Origin: Bacteroidia bacterium
GTDB taxonomy: Bacteria; Bacteroidota; Bacteroidia; J057
NCBI GenBank assembly: GCA_022760475.1
Contig: JALEFZ010000086.1
Coordinates: 1-64,000 of the forward strand
DNA: 64,000 nt
Direction of reading: 5' to 3'
The notes below the pieces were generated by a model. It was not told where the DNA came from. It did no database searches and saw nothing but the letters and a program-made list of their open reading frames with translations. Below are positions 1 to 9,484 of the stretch, piece after piece. Each line of letters begins with the position of its first letter. Position 1 is the stretch's first letter. The position numbers and the translations under genes were made by a program.

Positions 1-30
1 GATCTTGTATATTGACTTAATTCTTCCATG

Positions 31-1092
31 TTAGGCTTCCAGTCTGGACCCGTATTGCTGAGTATAATAATTCTGGTAAGATCCGGATTTTACACTATCA
101 ATCCATTCCTGATTCGCTAGGTACCAGTCAATGGTATGGCCCAAACCCTCCTCAAAGGTAAGTGAAGGAGTCCAGCCCAGGTCGCGTTCCAATTTGGATG
201 GGTCGATGGCATAACGCATGTCATGTCCAGGACGATCAGTAACGTAAGTAATCAATCCCCTTGAGCTACCAGCTTCCCTCCCCAGCTTTTTATCCATCTC
301 ATCACAAAGAAGATGTATCAAGTCAATGTTTTTCCATTCATTTCTTCCACCAATGTTGTAGGTTTCACCATTCGCTCCCTTATGATAGATCAGGTCGATG
401 GCTTCACAATGGTCTTTTACCCATAGCCAATCACGGATGTTTTCTCCCTTTCCGTATACGGGTAATGGTTTGTTGTTAAGAATATTTGAAATAAACAAAG
501 GCAATAGTTTCTCTGGAAATTGGAAGGGGCCATAGTTATTGGAGCAATTACTGAGAATGTATGGCATATCGTAGGTATTCCCATACGCCCTTACGAAGTG
601 ATCAGAACTGGCCTTTGAGGCTGAATAAGGACTTTGTGGATCATATGGGGTGGTTTCAAGGAAATATTCTCCATCCTTTAGGGAGCCATAAACCTCATCC
701 GTAGATACGTGGTAAAACCTGACATCTTTTCTTTCCTGCCAATAATTTCTGGCTGCATTCAAAAGCGTAACAGTTCCAATTACATTGGTGGTAACAAACT
801 CCATTGGGTTCAGGATTGAACGATCGACATGGCTTTCAGCAGCAAGGTGGATGATGCCATCTACTTGATTGTTTTCTAGGACCTCCTGGATAAGTTTGGC
901 ATCACAAATGTCCCCTTTAACAAAAGAATAATTTGCTGCACTTTCTATGTCCTTGAGGCTTTCAAGGTTGCCTGCATAGGTGAGCTTATCTAAATTGATG
1001 ATACGGTAGGAGGGGTACTTATTGACAAAGTGGCGAACAAGATGAGAGCCAATGAAACCGGCACCGCCAGTGATCAATATGTTTTTTGACAT
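31..1092 (-). CDS. rfbB: dTDP-glucose 4,6-dehydratase
   Basis: This is an extended short-chain dehydrogenase of 353 residues, the usual RmlB length. It converts dTDP-glucose to dTDP-4-keto-6-deoxyglucose, the second step toward dTDP-rhamnose and other deoxysugars of surface polysaccharide. The N-terminal NAD motif GGAGFIGSHL starts at residue 9. The catalytic STDEVYGSL segment lies near residue 130, followed by the YSASKASSDH stretch that carries the YxxxK pair. The C-terminal half holds the RDWLWVKDH and RPGHDMRYAIDPSKL blocks typical of RmlB. No other rml gene is inside the window; partners could lie to the left of base 1. A TATTTTTG element on the minus strand at 1110-1117 may be its -7 box, but no good -33 element is visible. 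Confidence 0.95.
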   Translation of the reverse strand: MSKNILITGGAGFIGSHLVRHFVNKYPSYRIINLDKLTYAGNLESLKDIESAANYSFVKGDICDAKLIQEVLENNQVDGIIHLAAESHVDRSILNPMEFVTTNVIGTVTLLNAARNYWQERKDVRFYHVSTDEVYGSLKDGEYFLETTPYDPQSPYSASKASSDHFVRAYGNTYDMPYILSNCSNNYGPFQFPEKLLPLFISNILNNKPLPVYGKGENIRDWLWVKDHCEAIDLIYHKGANGETYNIGGRNEWKNIDLIHLLCDEMDKKLGREAGSSRGLITYVTDRPGHDMRYAIDPSKLERDLGWTPSLTFEEGLGHTIDWYLANQEWIDSVKSGSYQNYYTQQYGSRLEA

Positions 1093-1191
1093 AGAAATTA
1101 ATTTTTAAACAAAAATAACAGACAATCTGAAATATCTAATCCCTTTATTGTAAAGGCCATGTTAAGGAAGTTAGCAAGGGGATAGAAAAAA

Positions 1192-2085
1192 TCAGGCGTT
1201 CCATAGGTGATAGGTTGCATATGCCTGCCAGCCCTCCCAGTTTTCTGCTAGTTTAAGTAGTTCATCATCAGTAGGTTTGCTTTCCATTCCCAATAATTTT
1301 TTTACCGAATTGTAGAGAGCAGCATCGCCAAGTGGAAAAGCATCAGGATACCTAAGGCACCTCAAAAGGATGTAATTTGAACTCCATTTTCCTATTCCAC
1401 GAATCTTTTTTAGTTGTTGAGAAGCCTCTTCCGCACTAGCAAAACCCCTTAGCTTCTCCTTATCAATCTCTCCAGAGACAATCATATTCGAAAAGCCGAT
1501 CAGGTACTCCGCTTTTCTTTGAGAGATGGCCAGGGGGCGAAGTTCTTCAGGCTGGAGAGAGGCTATCTTCTCAGCCGAAGGAAATTGCCAAATTTCCAAA
1601 CCCTCCCATTCGATCTTTTCGCCAAACTGTTGGATAAGTCGATTTTTAAGTGTTGCTGCGAAAGAGAGGTTGACCTGTTGACCAACAATCGCCCATGCAG
1701 CGCATTCCCATAGATCTGGTATCCCTCCAATTCGCAGGCCTTGACTTTTCTCTACCAATGGAGCCAATAGATGATCTTCCTTTGCTATTTTGTAGAAGCT
1801 CTTGAGGTCTCGATTTAAGTCCCACCACTCATTTACAAATTCAGTGATTATTTTTTCCTCATTATTGACACCACTAGAATGTAACACCTCAATCTGTATG
1901 AGGTTCATTTGAGTATCTACAGTGGAGCGGAACAGGCTAGACTCATTTCCCGTATTTAACCACCGATAAAACCAGTCTTCTTCTCTAGGGTGTAGCAATT
2001 CGAGGGAATGTTGACTCAAGTAAGCCTTCATGGCTTCCCAATCAAATATTTGGGGCAGTGGGATTTCAATAAGTTTCATGAACAT
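1192..2085 (-). CDS. alkA: DNA-3-methyladenine glycosylase II (AlkA type)
   Basis: This 297-residue protein belongs to the HhH-GPD superfamily of DNA glycosylases, which remove alkylated bases. The N-terminal third resembles the AlkA N-terminal domain. The signature is near residues 225-260: a helix-hairpin-helix (LKKIRGIGKWSSNYIL) followed by FPLGDAAL, whose Asp is the expected catalytic residue. The reading frame opens with TTG at 2088, then ATG at 2085 and ATG at 2079; I take the first ATG, but 2079 is equally possible. It stands alone between rfbB and lpdA. A broader HhH-GPD activity is possible, so the gene symbol is a family-level assignment. Confidence 0.85.
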   Translation of the reverse strand: MFMKLIEIPLPQIFDWEAMKAYLSQHSLELLHPREEDWFYRWLNTGNESSLFRSTVDTQMNLIQIEVLHSSGVNNEEKIITEFVNEWWDLNRDLKSFYKIAKEDHLLAPLVEKSQGLRIGGIPDLWECAAWAIVGQQVNLSFAATLKNRLIQQFGEKIEWEGLEIWQFPSAEKIASLQPEELRPLAISQRKAEYLIGFSNMIVSGEIDKEKLRGFASAEEASQQLKKIRGIGKWSSNYILLRCLRYPDAFPLGDAALYNSVKKLLGMESKPTDDELLKLAENWEGWQAYATYHLWNA

Positions 2086-2133
2086 CAATTCTGGTCGACA
2101 GCAAGCAAAAGAATAATGCTTAAATGATTCTTG

Positions 2134-2167
2134 TTTGTGGAGTTATGAAAATAAACTTATAGATTTA
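2134..2167 (+). promoter_or_regulatory. Candidate lpdA promoter
   Basis: TTTG at 2134-2137 and TAGATTTA at 2160-2167, separated by 22 nt, approach the Bacteroidota pattern TTTG-N19-21-TAnnTTTG. The last base of the -7 box does not match and the spacing is slightly long. The element lies about 45 nt upstream of the lpdA start codon. Confidence 0.35.
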
Positions 2168-2213
2168 CTTTTCTAATATTAAGAAGAATTAAGGAACTAA
2201 AATAACACATTAC

Positions 2214-3629
2214 ATGGCATCCAAACAATTTGATCTGGTTGTAATCGGTTCTGGACCAGGCGGATATGTAGCGGCAATTCGAGCTGCACAATTGGGAATG
2301 AAAGTAGGAATAGTTGAAAAGAACCCAACTTTGGGAGGTACCTGCCTGAATGTAGGTTGTATCCCTTCGAAAGCTCTTTTGGATTCTTCTGAGCATTATT
2401 TTCAAGCAAAACATCAGTTTTCTACCCATGGAATCAAGTTGAAAGACCTTGAGGTAGACATGAATCAAATGATTACCCGCAAGGCTGATGTAGTAAAAAA
2501 GACCGTTGAGGGTGTTTCTTACCTCATGAAGAAAAACAAAATCGAGGTTCTTAGTGGCCTGGGTTCATTTGTAGATAAAAATACCATTAAGGTTACCAAG
2601 GATGATGGGAGTTTTGAGGAAGTAAAAACAGACAAAACCATCATTGCTACAGGTTCTGAGCCAGTAGAGCTTCCTGGAATGGCGTTTGACGGTAAAAAGA
2701 TTATTTCTTCAACTGAAGCATTAGAATTGACTGAGATTCCTGAAACTATGATCGTTATCGGTGGAGGGGTAATTGCTTCAGAGATGGCATCAGTATATGG
2801 AAGGCTAGGCTCAAAAATCATCACGGTTGAGTTTATGGATCGCCTTATTCCAAGCATGGATGCTGATCTTGGAAAAGAATTGGCTAAGGTATTGAAGAAG
2901 GAACTTGACTACCAGGTCCACTTCAAACACAAGGCTGTAGGTGCCAAAGTAGCGGGCAAGAAGGTGATTGTAACCGCAGAAAATACCAAGAATGGTGAGA
3001 ATGTAGATTTTGAAGGAGATATCTGTCTGGTAGCTGTAGGCCGCAGGCCTTATACTGAAGGACTTGGGCTGGAAAAGCTGGGTATCGAAACAGATCGTGG
3101 CAGAATTCCTGTCAATGAGAATCTGGAAACCGCAGTTCCGGGAGTATTTGCCATTGGGGATGTAGTCCGAGGAGCAATGCTTGCGCACAAAGCCTCTGAA
3201 GAGGGAGTATTGGTGGCCGAATTCATGGCGGGACAACATCCTCACATCAACTACCGAGCCATTCCAAATGTAGTATATACCTGGCCGGAGGTTGCCGGAG
3301 TAGGCTTTACAGAGCAGGAGCTCAAGGAAGATAAAATTCCCTACAAATCAGGTAAATTCCCATTCAAAGCCTCTGGTAGAGCCAGAGCAAGTATGGATGA
3401 CAGCTTTGGCTTTGTGAAAGTGCTTTCTCACAAGGAGACCGATGAATTGTTAGGTATGCACATTGTTGGGCCCCGTGCTGCAGATATGATCATGGAAGGA
3501 GTTATGGGACTTGAATATAGGGCATCAGCAGAGGACATCGCCATATTCTCCCATCCACATCCTACCTTTTCCGAATCTGTTAAAGAAGCTGCTATGGGAG
3601 CAACCGCAGATCGAATCATACATTTGTAA
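2214..3629 (+). CDS. lpdA: Dihydrolipoyl dehydrogenase (E3)
   Basis: This flavoprotein of 471 residues reoxidises dihydrolipoamide in the 2-oxoacid dehydrogenase complexes and the glycine cleavage system, passing electrons to NAD. The FAD motif GSGPGG is at residues 12-17. The redox disulfide is C44/C49 in GGTCLNVGCIPSK. The NAD-binding GGGVIASEMAS follows near residue 180, and the second FAD motif is FAIGDVVRG. The C-terminal HPHPTFSESVKEA carries the His-Glu pair used by the partner subunit's active site. No E1 or E2 gene is adjacent, so it is a free-standing E3. A strong hairpin terminator follows directly at 3644-3687. Confidence 0.97.
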   Translation: MASKQFDLVVIGSGPGGYVAAIRAAQLGMKVGIVEKNPTLGGTCLNVGCIPSKALLDSSEHYFQAKHQFSTHGIKLKDLEVDMNQMITRKADVVKKTVEGVSYLMKKNKIEVLSGLGSFVDKNTIKVTKDDGSFEEVKTDKTIIATGSEPVELPGMAFDGKKIISSTEALELTEIPETMIVIGGGVIASEMASVYGRLGSKIITVEFMDRLIPSMDADLGKELAKVLKKELDYQVHFKHKAVGAKVAGKKVIVTAENTKNGENVDFEGDICLVAVGRRPYTEGLGLEKLGIETDRGRIPVNENLETAVPGVFAIGDVVRGAMLAHKASEEGVLVAEFMAGQHPHINYRAIPNVVYTWPEVAGVGFTEQELKEDKIPYKSGKFPFKASGRARASMDDSFGFVKVLSHKETDELLGMHIVGPRAADMIMEGVMGLEYRASAEDIAIFSHPHPTFSESVKEAAMGATADRIIHL

Positions 3630-3643
3630 TCAAATATTTTATC

Positions 3644-3687
3644 AAATGCGAAAAAGGATGGAATCATTTCCATCCTTTTTCGCATTT
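3644..3687 (+). terminator. Strong hairpin terminator after lpdA
   Basis: A perfect 20-bp inverted repeat (left arm 3644-3663, right arm 3668-3687) closes on a TCAT loop. The arms contain AAAAAGGATGG and CCATCCTTTTT, so a T-run lies inside the right arm. It sits 15 nt after the lpdA stop codon. Confidence 0.85.
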
Positions 3688-3850
3688 ATGAAACCTAATA
3701 TCCTGTTATCCGTATGTTATAGAACGGTAAATTAAAGATTTGCCAATTCTCTAATAAATATTTGATTTACTGATTCTAAGATTACATCACATTACTACCT
3801 GGTTTTGTGGTGGAATTATTTTTTTGTTTTCCTGGAAAAATATCAGCTAT

Positions 3851-4204
3851 ATGAAAAAAGAAAAGTATTTTGAAAGGGCGCTAAAATGGGTTAGCGCAAA
3901 TGGGTTTTCTAATGTCAAGGCCAACCACGACTCTTATCCAGACCCTTCACCCTTCAGAAAAGCAACAGACGAGGAACCTATCATTCCTGATATTACAGGT
4001 ACCAAGCAAGGCGCTAAGAGCTATATCGAGATATCTACGAAGACAGAATCCATTGAACCCCATGTTTCAAAATGGAAACTGCTGAGTACCATGGCCGCCC
4101 GTAAAGGAGGTCAGCTTGTTTTGCTAGCCCCAAAAGGACACAAATCATTCACTAGCAGCATTGCTGAAAAATATTTTATTCGGGCTAAAATTGTCAGTAT
4201 TTAG
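3851..4204 (+). CDS. Small PD-(D/E)XK-like protein
   Basis: This is a 117-residue protein of unknown function. The first half runs to EEPIIPDITG, followed by SYIEISTKTE, SKWKLLSTMA and LVLLAPKG. This order (P-D, then E-x-S/T-x-K after a strand, then a conserved W-K-L helix and a hydrophobic strand ending in P-K-G) resembles the restriction-endonuclease-like fold, as in small uncharacterised nuclease-like proteins. That reading is an inference from motif order only. The frame is also open from a TTG at 3824, but the ATG at 3851 gives a natural lysine-rich start. It is followed at once by a bidirectional terminator. Confidence 0.75.
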   Translation: MKKEKYFERALKWVSANGFSNVKANHDSYPDPSPFRKATDEEPIIPDITGTKQGAKSYIEISTKTESIEPHVSKWKLLSTMAARKGGQLVLLAPKGHKSFTSSIAEKYFIRAKIVSI

Positions 4205-4226
4205 GCGATTCGTAATTTTTCAGCAA

Positions 4227-4274
4227 AAAAATCCCAGATAGAAATTGGTTCTTACCCTTCTATCTGGGATTTTT
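4227..4274. terminator. Bidirectional terminator between convergent genes
   Basis: Inverted repeat with AAATCCCAGATAGAA (left arm ending 4243) and TTCTATCTGGGATTT (right arm starting 4258). A-rich and T-rich flanks lie on both sides, so it can end the rightward gene at 4204 and the leftward gene ending at 4323. Confidence 0.85.
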
Positions 4275-4322
4275 GGTTTTTAAGTATTGATCAAGACGTT
4301 TTTTGAAGGATAAATATTACAC

Positions 4323-4970
4323 TTATTCTTGTTCTTCCATCCTTTCAAACCATGAATTGTAGTACTTGACAATTGACTCAGTATCCTCTGGTTTGTATGC
4401 CCCTTCTAAAATTTCTCTGGATAGTTTGGGATGATCTTTGAAGGCAGAGGCTAATCTTTTCCAGCGAAAGGCATAACTAACCTCAAATAGGCTTTTGTCA
4501 GGCTTTTCCAGAAAGTCAAAGAATGCCGCTTCATTTTTTAGGGTAAATGCATTTCTTCTGCTGTAGAACCTGTACAGCTTAGCTGGTCCATCTATGAGTC
4601 GTACCATGAAAATAATGGTGTCAGACATCAAGTCTGAGTAGAAATATGGAGTTGGTCTGCAGATAAGGTGCTTCTCTCCGTAGCCATATCCCTTGATATA
4701 GCCTGCATTATAGGTGGTTTTGGCTCCGTAATAATCGTAAAACTCAATTTTCTTTTGGTCTTCGAATACATCTTTTTGACGGATGTAACCGAAGGTAGTA
4801 TCTCCATCAAGGCTAAGGATGTAGCCTTCTGGAAAGGAATATTTGGCATATTTTCGTTTTGGGATCTTTGTGGATTCATTCTCCTGTGCCCATAAAAATG
4901 ATGTGGTGAAGGCCAACGTTAGGCTGAGAATAATTTTTACCCAAGTAAAGATGAACGATGACGTATTCAT
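4323..4970 (-). CDS. Secreted protein of unknown function
   Basis: This 215-residue protein starts with a signal peptide (hydrophobic stretch IILSLTLAFTTSFLWA followed by QENES), so it should leave the cytoplasm. After cleavage comes a region with the block GYILSLDGDTTFGYIRQKD, a G-D-T-x-x-G-Y-I pattern seen in many uncharacterised secreted Bacteroidota proteins. The rest is rich in Tyr and Phe and ends in an acidic helix. I do not recognise a named domain. It is a single gene sharing a terminator with the gene to its left. Confidence 0.75.
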   Translation of the reverse strand: MNTSSFIFTWVKIILSLTLAFTTSFLWAQENESTKIPKRKYAKYSFPEGYILSLDGDTTFGYIRQKDVFEDQKKIEFYDYYGAKTTYNAGYIKGYGYGEKHLICRPTPYFYSDLMSDTIIFMVRLIDGPAKLYRFYSRRNAFTLKNEAAFFDFLEKPDKSLFEVSYAFRWKRLASAFKDHPKLSREILEGAYKPEDTESIVKYYNSWFERMEEQE

Positions 4971-5163
4971 TTTTGATTGGTGTTTGGTTTAGACTACTTG
5001 TTTTTAACAGGTTTATATTCTGGAATTTTATTTGCATTCCTAGTTAGAATGCAATGCGAAGAAAAATATTGTTAACAATTAGTTTTTGAAAAAAAAACTG
5101 TCCATTCACATACTCTAAGGCTGTTTTCACGTATTTAGATGGGTAAATAGCACAAATCATTTA

Positions 5164-5406
5164 ATGGCAAGATTTAAAAGGTCAATTTATTTCATATTCC
5201 TATTGATACTGTTTCAATTGGCCTTATACATACTCACCCACTTTCCCATCTCACTTTTCAGGGAAAACTCATCACCGGATCTTGGCGGATCAACGGAGTA
5301 TTCTCTTTCCCAGGATGTACCCATGCTTCCGATGTTTTCAAGGTACCTTCCTGAAGATAGCAACCAGGCTAGTGAGTTGATATATTTCCCAATCCAGGAC
5401 CTTTAA
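5164..5406 (+). CDS. Small membrane-anchored protein, unknown
   Basis: An 80-residue reading frame with a basic start (MARFKRS), one hydrophobic segment at about residues 8-27 that can serve as a membrane anchor, and a polar tail predicted outside the cytoplasm. No family is recognised. It lies alone upstream of the sdh operon, with 193 bp of AT-rich sequence before it. It may be real, but the support is only the clean start, the membrane segment and the lack of a competing frame. Confidence 0.45.
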   Translation: MARFKRSIYFIFLLILFQLALYILTHFPISLFRENSSPDLGGSTEYSLSQDVPMLPMFSRYLPEDSNQASELIYFPIQDL

Positions 5407-5591
5407 AAATCGGATTAATTCAATTTTCCTAAAGCAAAAAGCAAATCTGTCGTCAATAATTCTCTTTTTTCTTCCTAAACGGTCTTTTTTGAAGTTTGAA
5501 TACCTTTGTATAAAACATTTGTTATATGTGGAATGTTATATTTTAGAACGGTTCTAAACTTCACATTTGGCGAAAATTCGCTTGCGAAAAC

Positions 5592-5622
5592 TTGACATTA
5601 GAATCATGCAAGGGTAATTTTG
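5592..5622 (+). promoter_or_regulatory. sdhC promoter
   Basis: TTG at 5592-5594, a 20-nt spacer, and TAATTTTG at 5615-5622 match the Bacteroidota housekeeping promoter. The transcript would start near 5627, leaving a leader of about 25 nt before the sdhC start codon. A second isolated -7-like box, TACCTTTG, is at 5501-5508 but has no partner -33 element. Confidence 0.7.
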
Positions 5623-5653
5623 ATTTATCTGAACCTATAAACAGGATACACAC

Positions 5654-6499
5654 ATGAGTTCTGCAGCGACAGTTTTTTCGCAATCAATTGGACGAAAAGT
5701 TGTCATGGGCCTATCAGGCTTATTTCTTGTAAGCTTTCTCTTTGTCCATGTAGGGGGTAATTTGTTACTTTTTGCTCCCCTTTTCGGAGGCTCCGCAGAT
5801 GGAGCTACCTTCAACGCCTTTGTGCGTTTTATGACCACCAACCCATTGGTAAAGGTACTTGAGTATGGTCTTGCCTTTGGTTTTTTGATCCACATTATCT
5901 ACGGTCTTGTCATCACATTCAAGAATAACCAAGCCAGACCTGTCAAGTATGCTTTTAACAAAGGCAAGGACAAGGGAAGTACATGGTTTTCTCGCAACAT
6001 GATCTGGACTGGTATCATTGTACTCATTTACCTTGTAGTTCACGTTCCCATGTTTTGGGGTAAATATCATTTTGCTCATGAGGGCAATATGAGTATGACC
6101 ATTCAGCAGGCTTATGAGGAAAATGTCAAGGTAAAAAGTGATATCAAGAATCCTGAGGGTGAAGTAGTATTTGAAAAAGGACACTACCTCTTCAATAAGG
6201 ACTTTGCAATGCTTCAGGCTGAGAAGGTTGATGTTGAAAAAACAAAGGTGAATGTTTTGTCTATGACAGAGCTTACCCGCAAGGCTTTTGAAGATCCATT
6301 GGTAGCCTTCTTCTATGCTGCGTCCATGTTATTTTTGGCTTTTCACTTGACACATGGTTTCCAAAGTGGTTTTAGAACCCTTGGGCTTGTTCATAAGAAG
6401 TACATGCCATTGATAAAGGTAGCAGGCTATTTTATATCTGCTGTAATTCCATTTTTGTTCGCATTGATGCCCCTGGCATTTTTCTTTGGATTGGTTTAA
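5654..6499 (+). CDS. sdhC: Succinate dehydrogenase cytochrome b subunit
   Basis: This is the membrane subunit of succinate dehydrogenase/fumarate reductase (complex II) of the single-chain, cytochrome b558 type. About five transmembrane helices are visible, with His residues in or near them that can bind two haems (FVHVGGN, GFLIHIIYG, VVHVPMFW, AFHLTHGF). It passes electrons from the Fe-S subunit to menaquinone. At 281 residues it is longer than common members of about 220-230. The extra length is a charged loop at roughly residues 138-205, between the third and fourth helices. It is the first gene of sdhCAB, with 21 bp to sdhA. Confidence 0.93.
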   Translation: MSSAATVFSQSIGRKVVMGLSGLFLVSFLFVHVGGNLLLFAPLFGGSADGATFNAFVRFMTTNPLVKVLEYGLAFGFLIHIIYGLVITFKNNQARPVKYAFNKGKDKGSTWFSRNMIWTGIIVLIYLVVHVPMFWGKYHFAHEGNMSMTIQQAYEENVKVKSDIKNPEGEVVFEKGHYLFNKDFAMLQAEKVDVEKTKVNVLSMTELTRKAFEDPLVAFFYAASMLFLAFHLTHGFQSGFRTLGLVHKKYMPLIKVAGYFISAVIPFLFALMPLAFFFGLV

Positions 6500-6520
6500 A
6501 GAATTAAACAAAAAGACACA

Positions 6521-8458
6521 ATGAAATTAGATGCTAAAATCCCTGCTGGCCCTCTGGCAGAAAAGTGGGACAATCATAAATTTAATATTAAGCTGGTAAA
6601 TCCTGCCAACAAGAGAAAATTCTCTGTGATCGTCGTTGGAACTGGTCTTGCCGGCGCTTCTGCAGCATCCACGCTGGCTGAATTGGGGTACAACGTTACC
6701 ACGTTCTGTTTTCAGGATTCTCCAAGAAGGGCACACTCTATCGCTGCTCAGGGAGGGATCAACGCTGCAAAAAATTACCAAAATGACGGTGACTCGATTT
6801 ATCGCCTGTTTTACGATACCATCAAAGGAGGTGATTATCGCTCTCGTGAAGCAAATGTTTACCGCCTGTCACAGGTATCTGTTAATATCATTGACCAGGC
6901 AGTAGCCCAAGGGGTTCCTTTTGCAAGGGAATATGGCGGGTACCTCAGCAATAGGTCATTTGGTGGTGCTCAGGTTTCAAGAACTTTCTACGCACGTGGC
7001 CAAACAGGTCAGCAGTTATTGCTCGGGGCTTACTCTGCACTTAGCCGCCAGATTGGTCTTGGAAAAGTAAAGTCTTACGAAAGAAGAGAGGTTTTGGACA
7101 TCGTTCTTATTGATGGACATGCCAAAGGCGTCATAGTTAAGAACCTGGTGAATGGAGAAACAGAAAAATATGCGGCCGATGCAGTAGTTCTCGCTTCAGG
7201 TGGGTATGGAAATGTTTATTTCCTTTCTACTAATGCCATGAACTCCAACACTTCTGCTGCCTGGAGGGCACACAGAAAAGGGGCTCTTTTCGCCAATCCA
7301 GCTTATGTTCAGATCCACCCAACCTGTATTCCCGTTCACGGAGACTACCAGTCTAAACTTACTCTGATGTCAGAATCTTTGAGAAATGACGGAAGGGTTT
7401 GGGTACCTAAAGACATTGAAACAGCCAGAAAGGTATCCAGTGGTCAATTGAATCCTTCCCAGATTGCTGAGGAGGACAGGGACTACTACCTGGAGAGAAA
7501 ATATCCATCCTTTGGTAACCTTGTACCACGGGACGTTGCCTCAAGGAATGCCAAATATGTAACTGACGAAGGCCGTTCGGTAGAAGAAGGAAGCGAAGCT
7601 GTATTCCTGGACTTCTCCGAAGCTATCGGAAGATTGGGCAAGGATGTGGTTGAAGCCAGGTACGGAAACCTCTTTGAGATGTACAACCGAATCACTGACG
7701 ACGACCCATACAGTACTCCAATGAAGATTTTCCCTGCGGTACACTACACCATGGGAGGTCTTTGGGTAGACTACAACCTAAGTACCAATGTGCCAGGCTT
7801 GTATGCTTTGGGTGAGGCGAACTTCTCTGATCATGGTGCAAACCGTTTGGGAGCTTCTGCATTGATGCAAGGCTTGGCTGATGGATACTTCGTGATTCCA
7901 TTTACCATTGGAGATTATCTTGCCTCTCAACCGCTAAATGATCACCCATCAACTGATCACCCTGCCTTCAAAGAAGCTGCGGAACAGGTAGATGAGGAAA
8001 TCAAGGGTTATATCCACAACAATGGATCTCATTCTGTAGACACTTTCCACAAGCGATTAGGTAAAATCATGTGGGACTATTGTGGTATGGCGAGGAATGC
8101 TGAAGGCTTGAAAAAGGCAAAAGGAATGATTCAAGAGCTTAGAGAGGAGTATCACAAAGACATGAAGGTTCCTGGGAGCGATTCGGAGTACAACCCTGAA
8201 TTGCAAAAAGCGTGGCGTGTAGCTGACTTTATGGAGTTGGGTGAGTTGATGATTGATGATGCGCTCCAACGCGAAGAATCTGCTGGTGGACACTTCCGTG
8301 AGGAACACCAAACCGAAGGTGGAGAAGCTCTTAGAAAGGACGAAGATTTTGCCTTTGTAGGTGCCTGGGAATATCAGGGACGCAATCAACAAGAAATTAT
8401 GCACAAGGAAGAGCTTGAGTTCGAGTATGTTGAACTTAAGACAAGGTCCTACAAATAA
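6521..8458 (+). CDS. sdhA: Succinate dehydrogenase flavoprotein subunit
   Basis: This is the catalytic subunit of complex II, which oxidises succinate to fumarate. The FAD-binding GTGLAG is at residues 40-45. H72 in [11 protein letters not shown] is the expected covalent FAD attachment site. The substrate region [12 protein letters not shown], the [10 protein letters not shown] block and the C-terminal [16 protein letters not shown] segment are all present, so the active site looks complete. Its 645 residues match the Bacteroidota/epsilon-type SdhA, which is longer than the E. coli enzyme. It is the middle gene of sdhCAB; 28 bp separate it from sdhB. Confidence 0.97.
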   Translation: MKLDAKIPAGPLAEKWDNHKFNIKLVNPANKRKFSVIVVGTGLAGASAASTLAELGYNVTTFCFQDSPRRAHSIAAQGGINAAKNYQNDGDSIYRLFYDTIKGGDYRSREANVYRLSQVSVNIIDQAVAQGVPFAREYGGYLSNRSFGGAQVSRTFYARGQTGQQLLLGAYSALSRQIGLGKVKSYERREVLDIVLIDGHAKGVIVKNLVNGETEKYAADAVVLASGGYGNVYFLSTNAMNSNTSAAWRAHRKGALFANPAYVQIHPTCIPVHGDYQSKLTLMSESLRNDGRVWVPKDIETARKVSSGQLNPSQIAEEDRDYYLERKYPSFGNLVPRDVASRNAKYVTDEGRSVEEGSEAVFLDFSEAIGRLGKDVVEARYGNLFEMYNRITDDDPYSTPMKIFPAVHYTMGGLWVDYNLSTNVPGLYALGEANFSDHGANRLGASALMQGLADGYFVIPFTIGDYLASQPLNDHPSTDHPAFKEAAEQVDEEIKGYIHNNGSHSVDTFHKRLGKIMWDYCGMARNAEGLKKAKGMIQELREEYHKDMKVPGSDSEYNPELQKAWRVADFMELGELMIDDALQREESAGGHFREEHQTEGGEALRKDEDFAFVGAWEYQGRNQQEIMHKEELEFEYVELKTRSYK

Positions 8459-8486
8459 TTTTGTGTAATCAAAAAACAGATCAAAA

Positions 8487-9257
8487 ATGGCTAGCAAAGC
8501 TTTCAAAATAAATCTTAAAATCTGGAGACAGAAAGGCCCAAGTGAAAAGGGGCAGATGAAGGATTACAGCCTTGATACAGTTTTTCCTGAGATGTCCTTC
8601 CTCGAAATGTTGGATGTCCTTAATGAAAATCTGATTGCAGAAGGTGAAGATCCGATCGCATTCGACCATGATTGCCGAGAGGGTATTTGTGGTTCTTGTG
8701 GATTGATGATTGATGGTCTGGCTCATGGACCTCACCGCAAGACGACTACTTGCCAGCTCCACATGAGATCCTTCAATGATGGGGATACCATTTATATCGA
8801 ACCATGGAGAGCCAAGGCATTTCCGGTCATCAAAGACTTGATGGTGGATCGCTCTGCTTTTGACAGCATCATGGGTGCAGGAGGATTTATTTCTGTGAAT
8901 ACAGGTTCAGCTCCTGATGCCAATGAAATTCCTATTTCCAAGGATGTATCCAACGAAGCCATGAACGCAGCCGAATGTATTGGTTGTGGTGCTTGTGTGG
9001 CTTCTTGTAAGAATGCATCTGCCATGTTGTTTACTTCTGCAAAGGTATCTCACATGGGAACCCTTCCTCAAGGGCAGCCTGAGCGTATGCGTCGCGTCCA
9101 GGCCATGGTAAAAGCCATGGATGAGGCTGGTTTTGGAAACTGCTCGAATACAGAAGCTTGTGAGGCACAGTGCCCTAAAGGGATCTCAATTACCAACATT
9201 GCCAAGATGAATGCAGACTATTTGAAATCTACTGTGGTTTCAGAAGTTCAACTGTAA
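8487..9257 (+). CDS. sdhB: Succinate dehydrogenase iron-sulfur subunit
   Basis: This subunit carries the three Fe-S centres that link the flavin to the membrane haems. The 2Fe-2S ligands are C63, C68 and C71 ([10 protein letters not shown]) and C89. The 4Fe-4S and 3Fe-4S ligands follow in [11 protein letters not shown] and in the later C...[11 protein letters not shown] segment. Length (256) and ligand order are complete. It is the last gene of the operon; a rho-independent terminator stands 20 bp after the stop codon. Confidence 0.97.
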   Translation: MASKAFKINLKIWRQKGPSEKGQMKDYSLDTVFPEMSFLEMLDVLNENLIAEGEDPIAFDHDCREGICGSCGLMIDGLAHGPHRKTTTCQLHMRSFNDGDTIYIEPWRAKAFPVIKDLMVDRSAFDSIMGAGGFISVNTGSAPDANEIPISKDVSNEAMNAAECIGCGACVASCKNASAMLFTSAKVSHMGTLPQGQPERMRRVQAMVKAMDEAGFGNCSNTEACEAQCPKGISITNIAKMNADYLKSTVVSEVQL

Positions 9258-9277
9258 TCATTTGAATATTATTAATG

Positions 9278-9309
9278 AAGGGAAGGTCTAAATGTCCTTC
9301 CCTTTTTTT
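9278..9309 (+). terminator. sdhCAB terminator
   Basis: AAGGGAAGG (9278-9286) pairs with CCTTCCCTT (9296-9304) around a 9-nt loop and runs into seven T residues. Confidence 0.9.
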
Positions 9310-9484
9310 ATGGTTTTGTATTTTCTGACTTACTAAAAAGTTTGGGAGCAGAATTAACATGGGATTGCGTGAATAGTCAAATTGTGCTTTTGCTTGTATA
9401 AAAATGGGCCACCAACTAACATTCTCTAGCCAATAGCATAGATTTCACTGAAAGGATTAAATTGCAGGAAAAACCTATTCGCAA

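Noticed and set aside
1-30. Left edge of the window
   Set aside because: Only 30 bases lie beyond the rfbB stop codon; nothing can be assigned.
2811-3245. 144-codon frame antisense to lpdA
   Set aside because: It lies wholly within a certain gene on the other strand and shows no domain; the same holds for other long antisense frames such as 8057-8506 and 19458-19964.
3824-3850. Upstream TTG start for the small nuclease-like protein
   Set aside because: It would add nine residues with no benefit; ATG at 3851 followed by a lysine-rich start is more natural.
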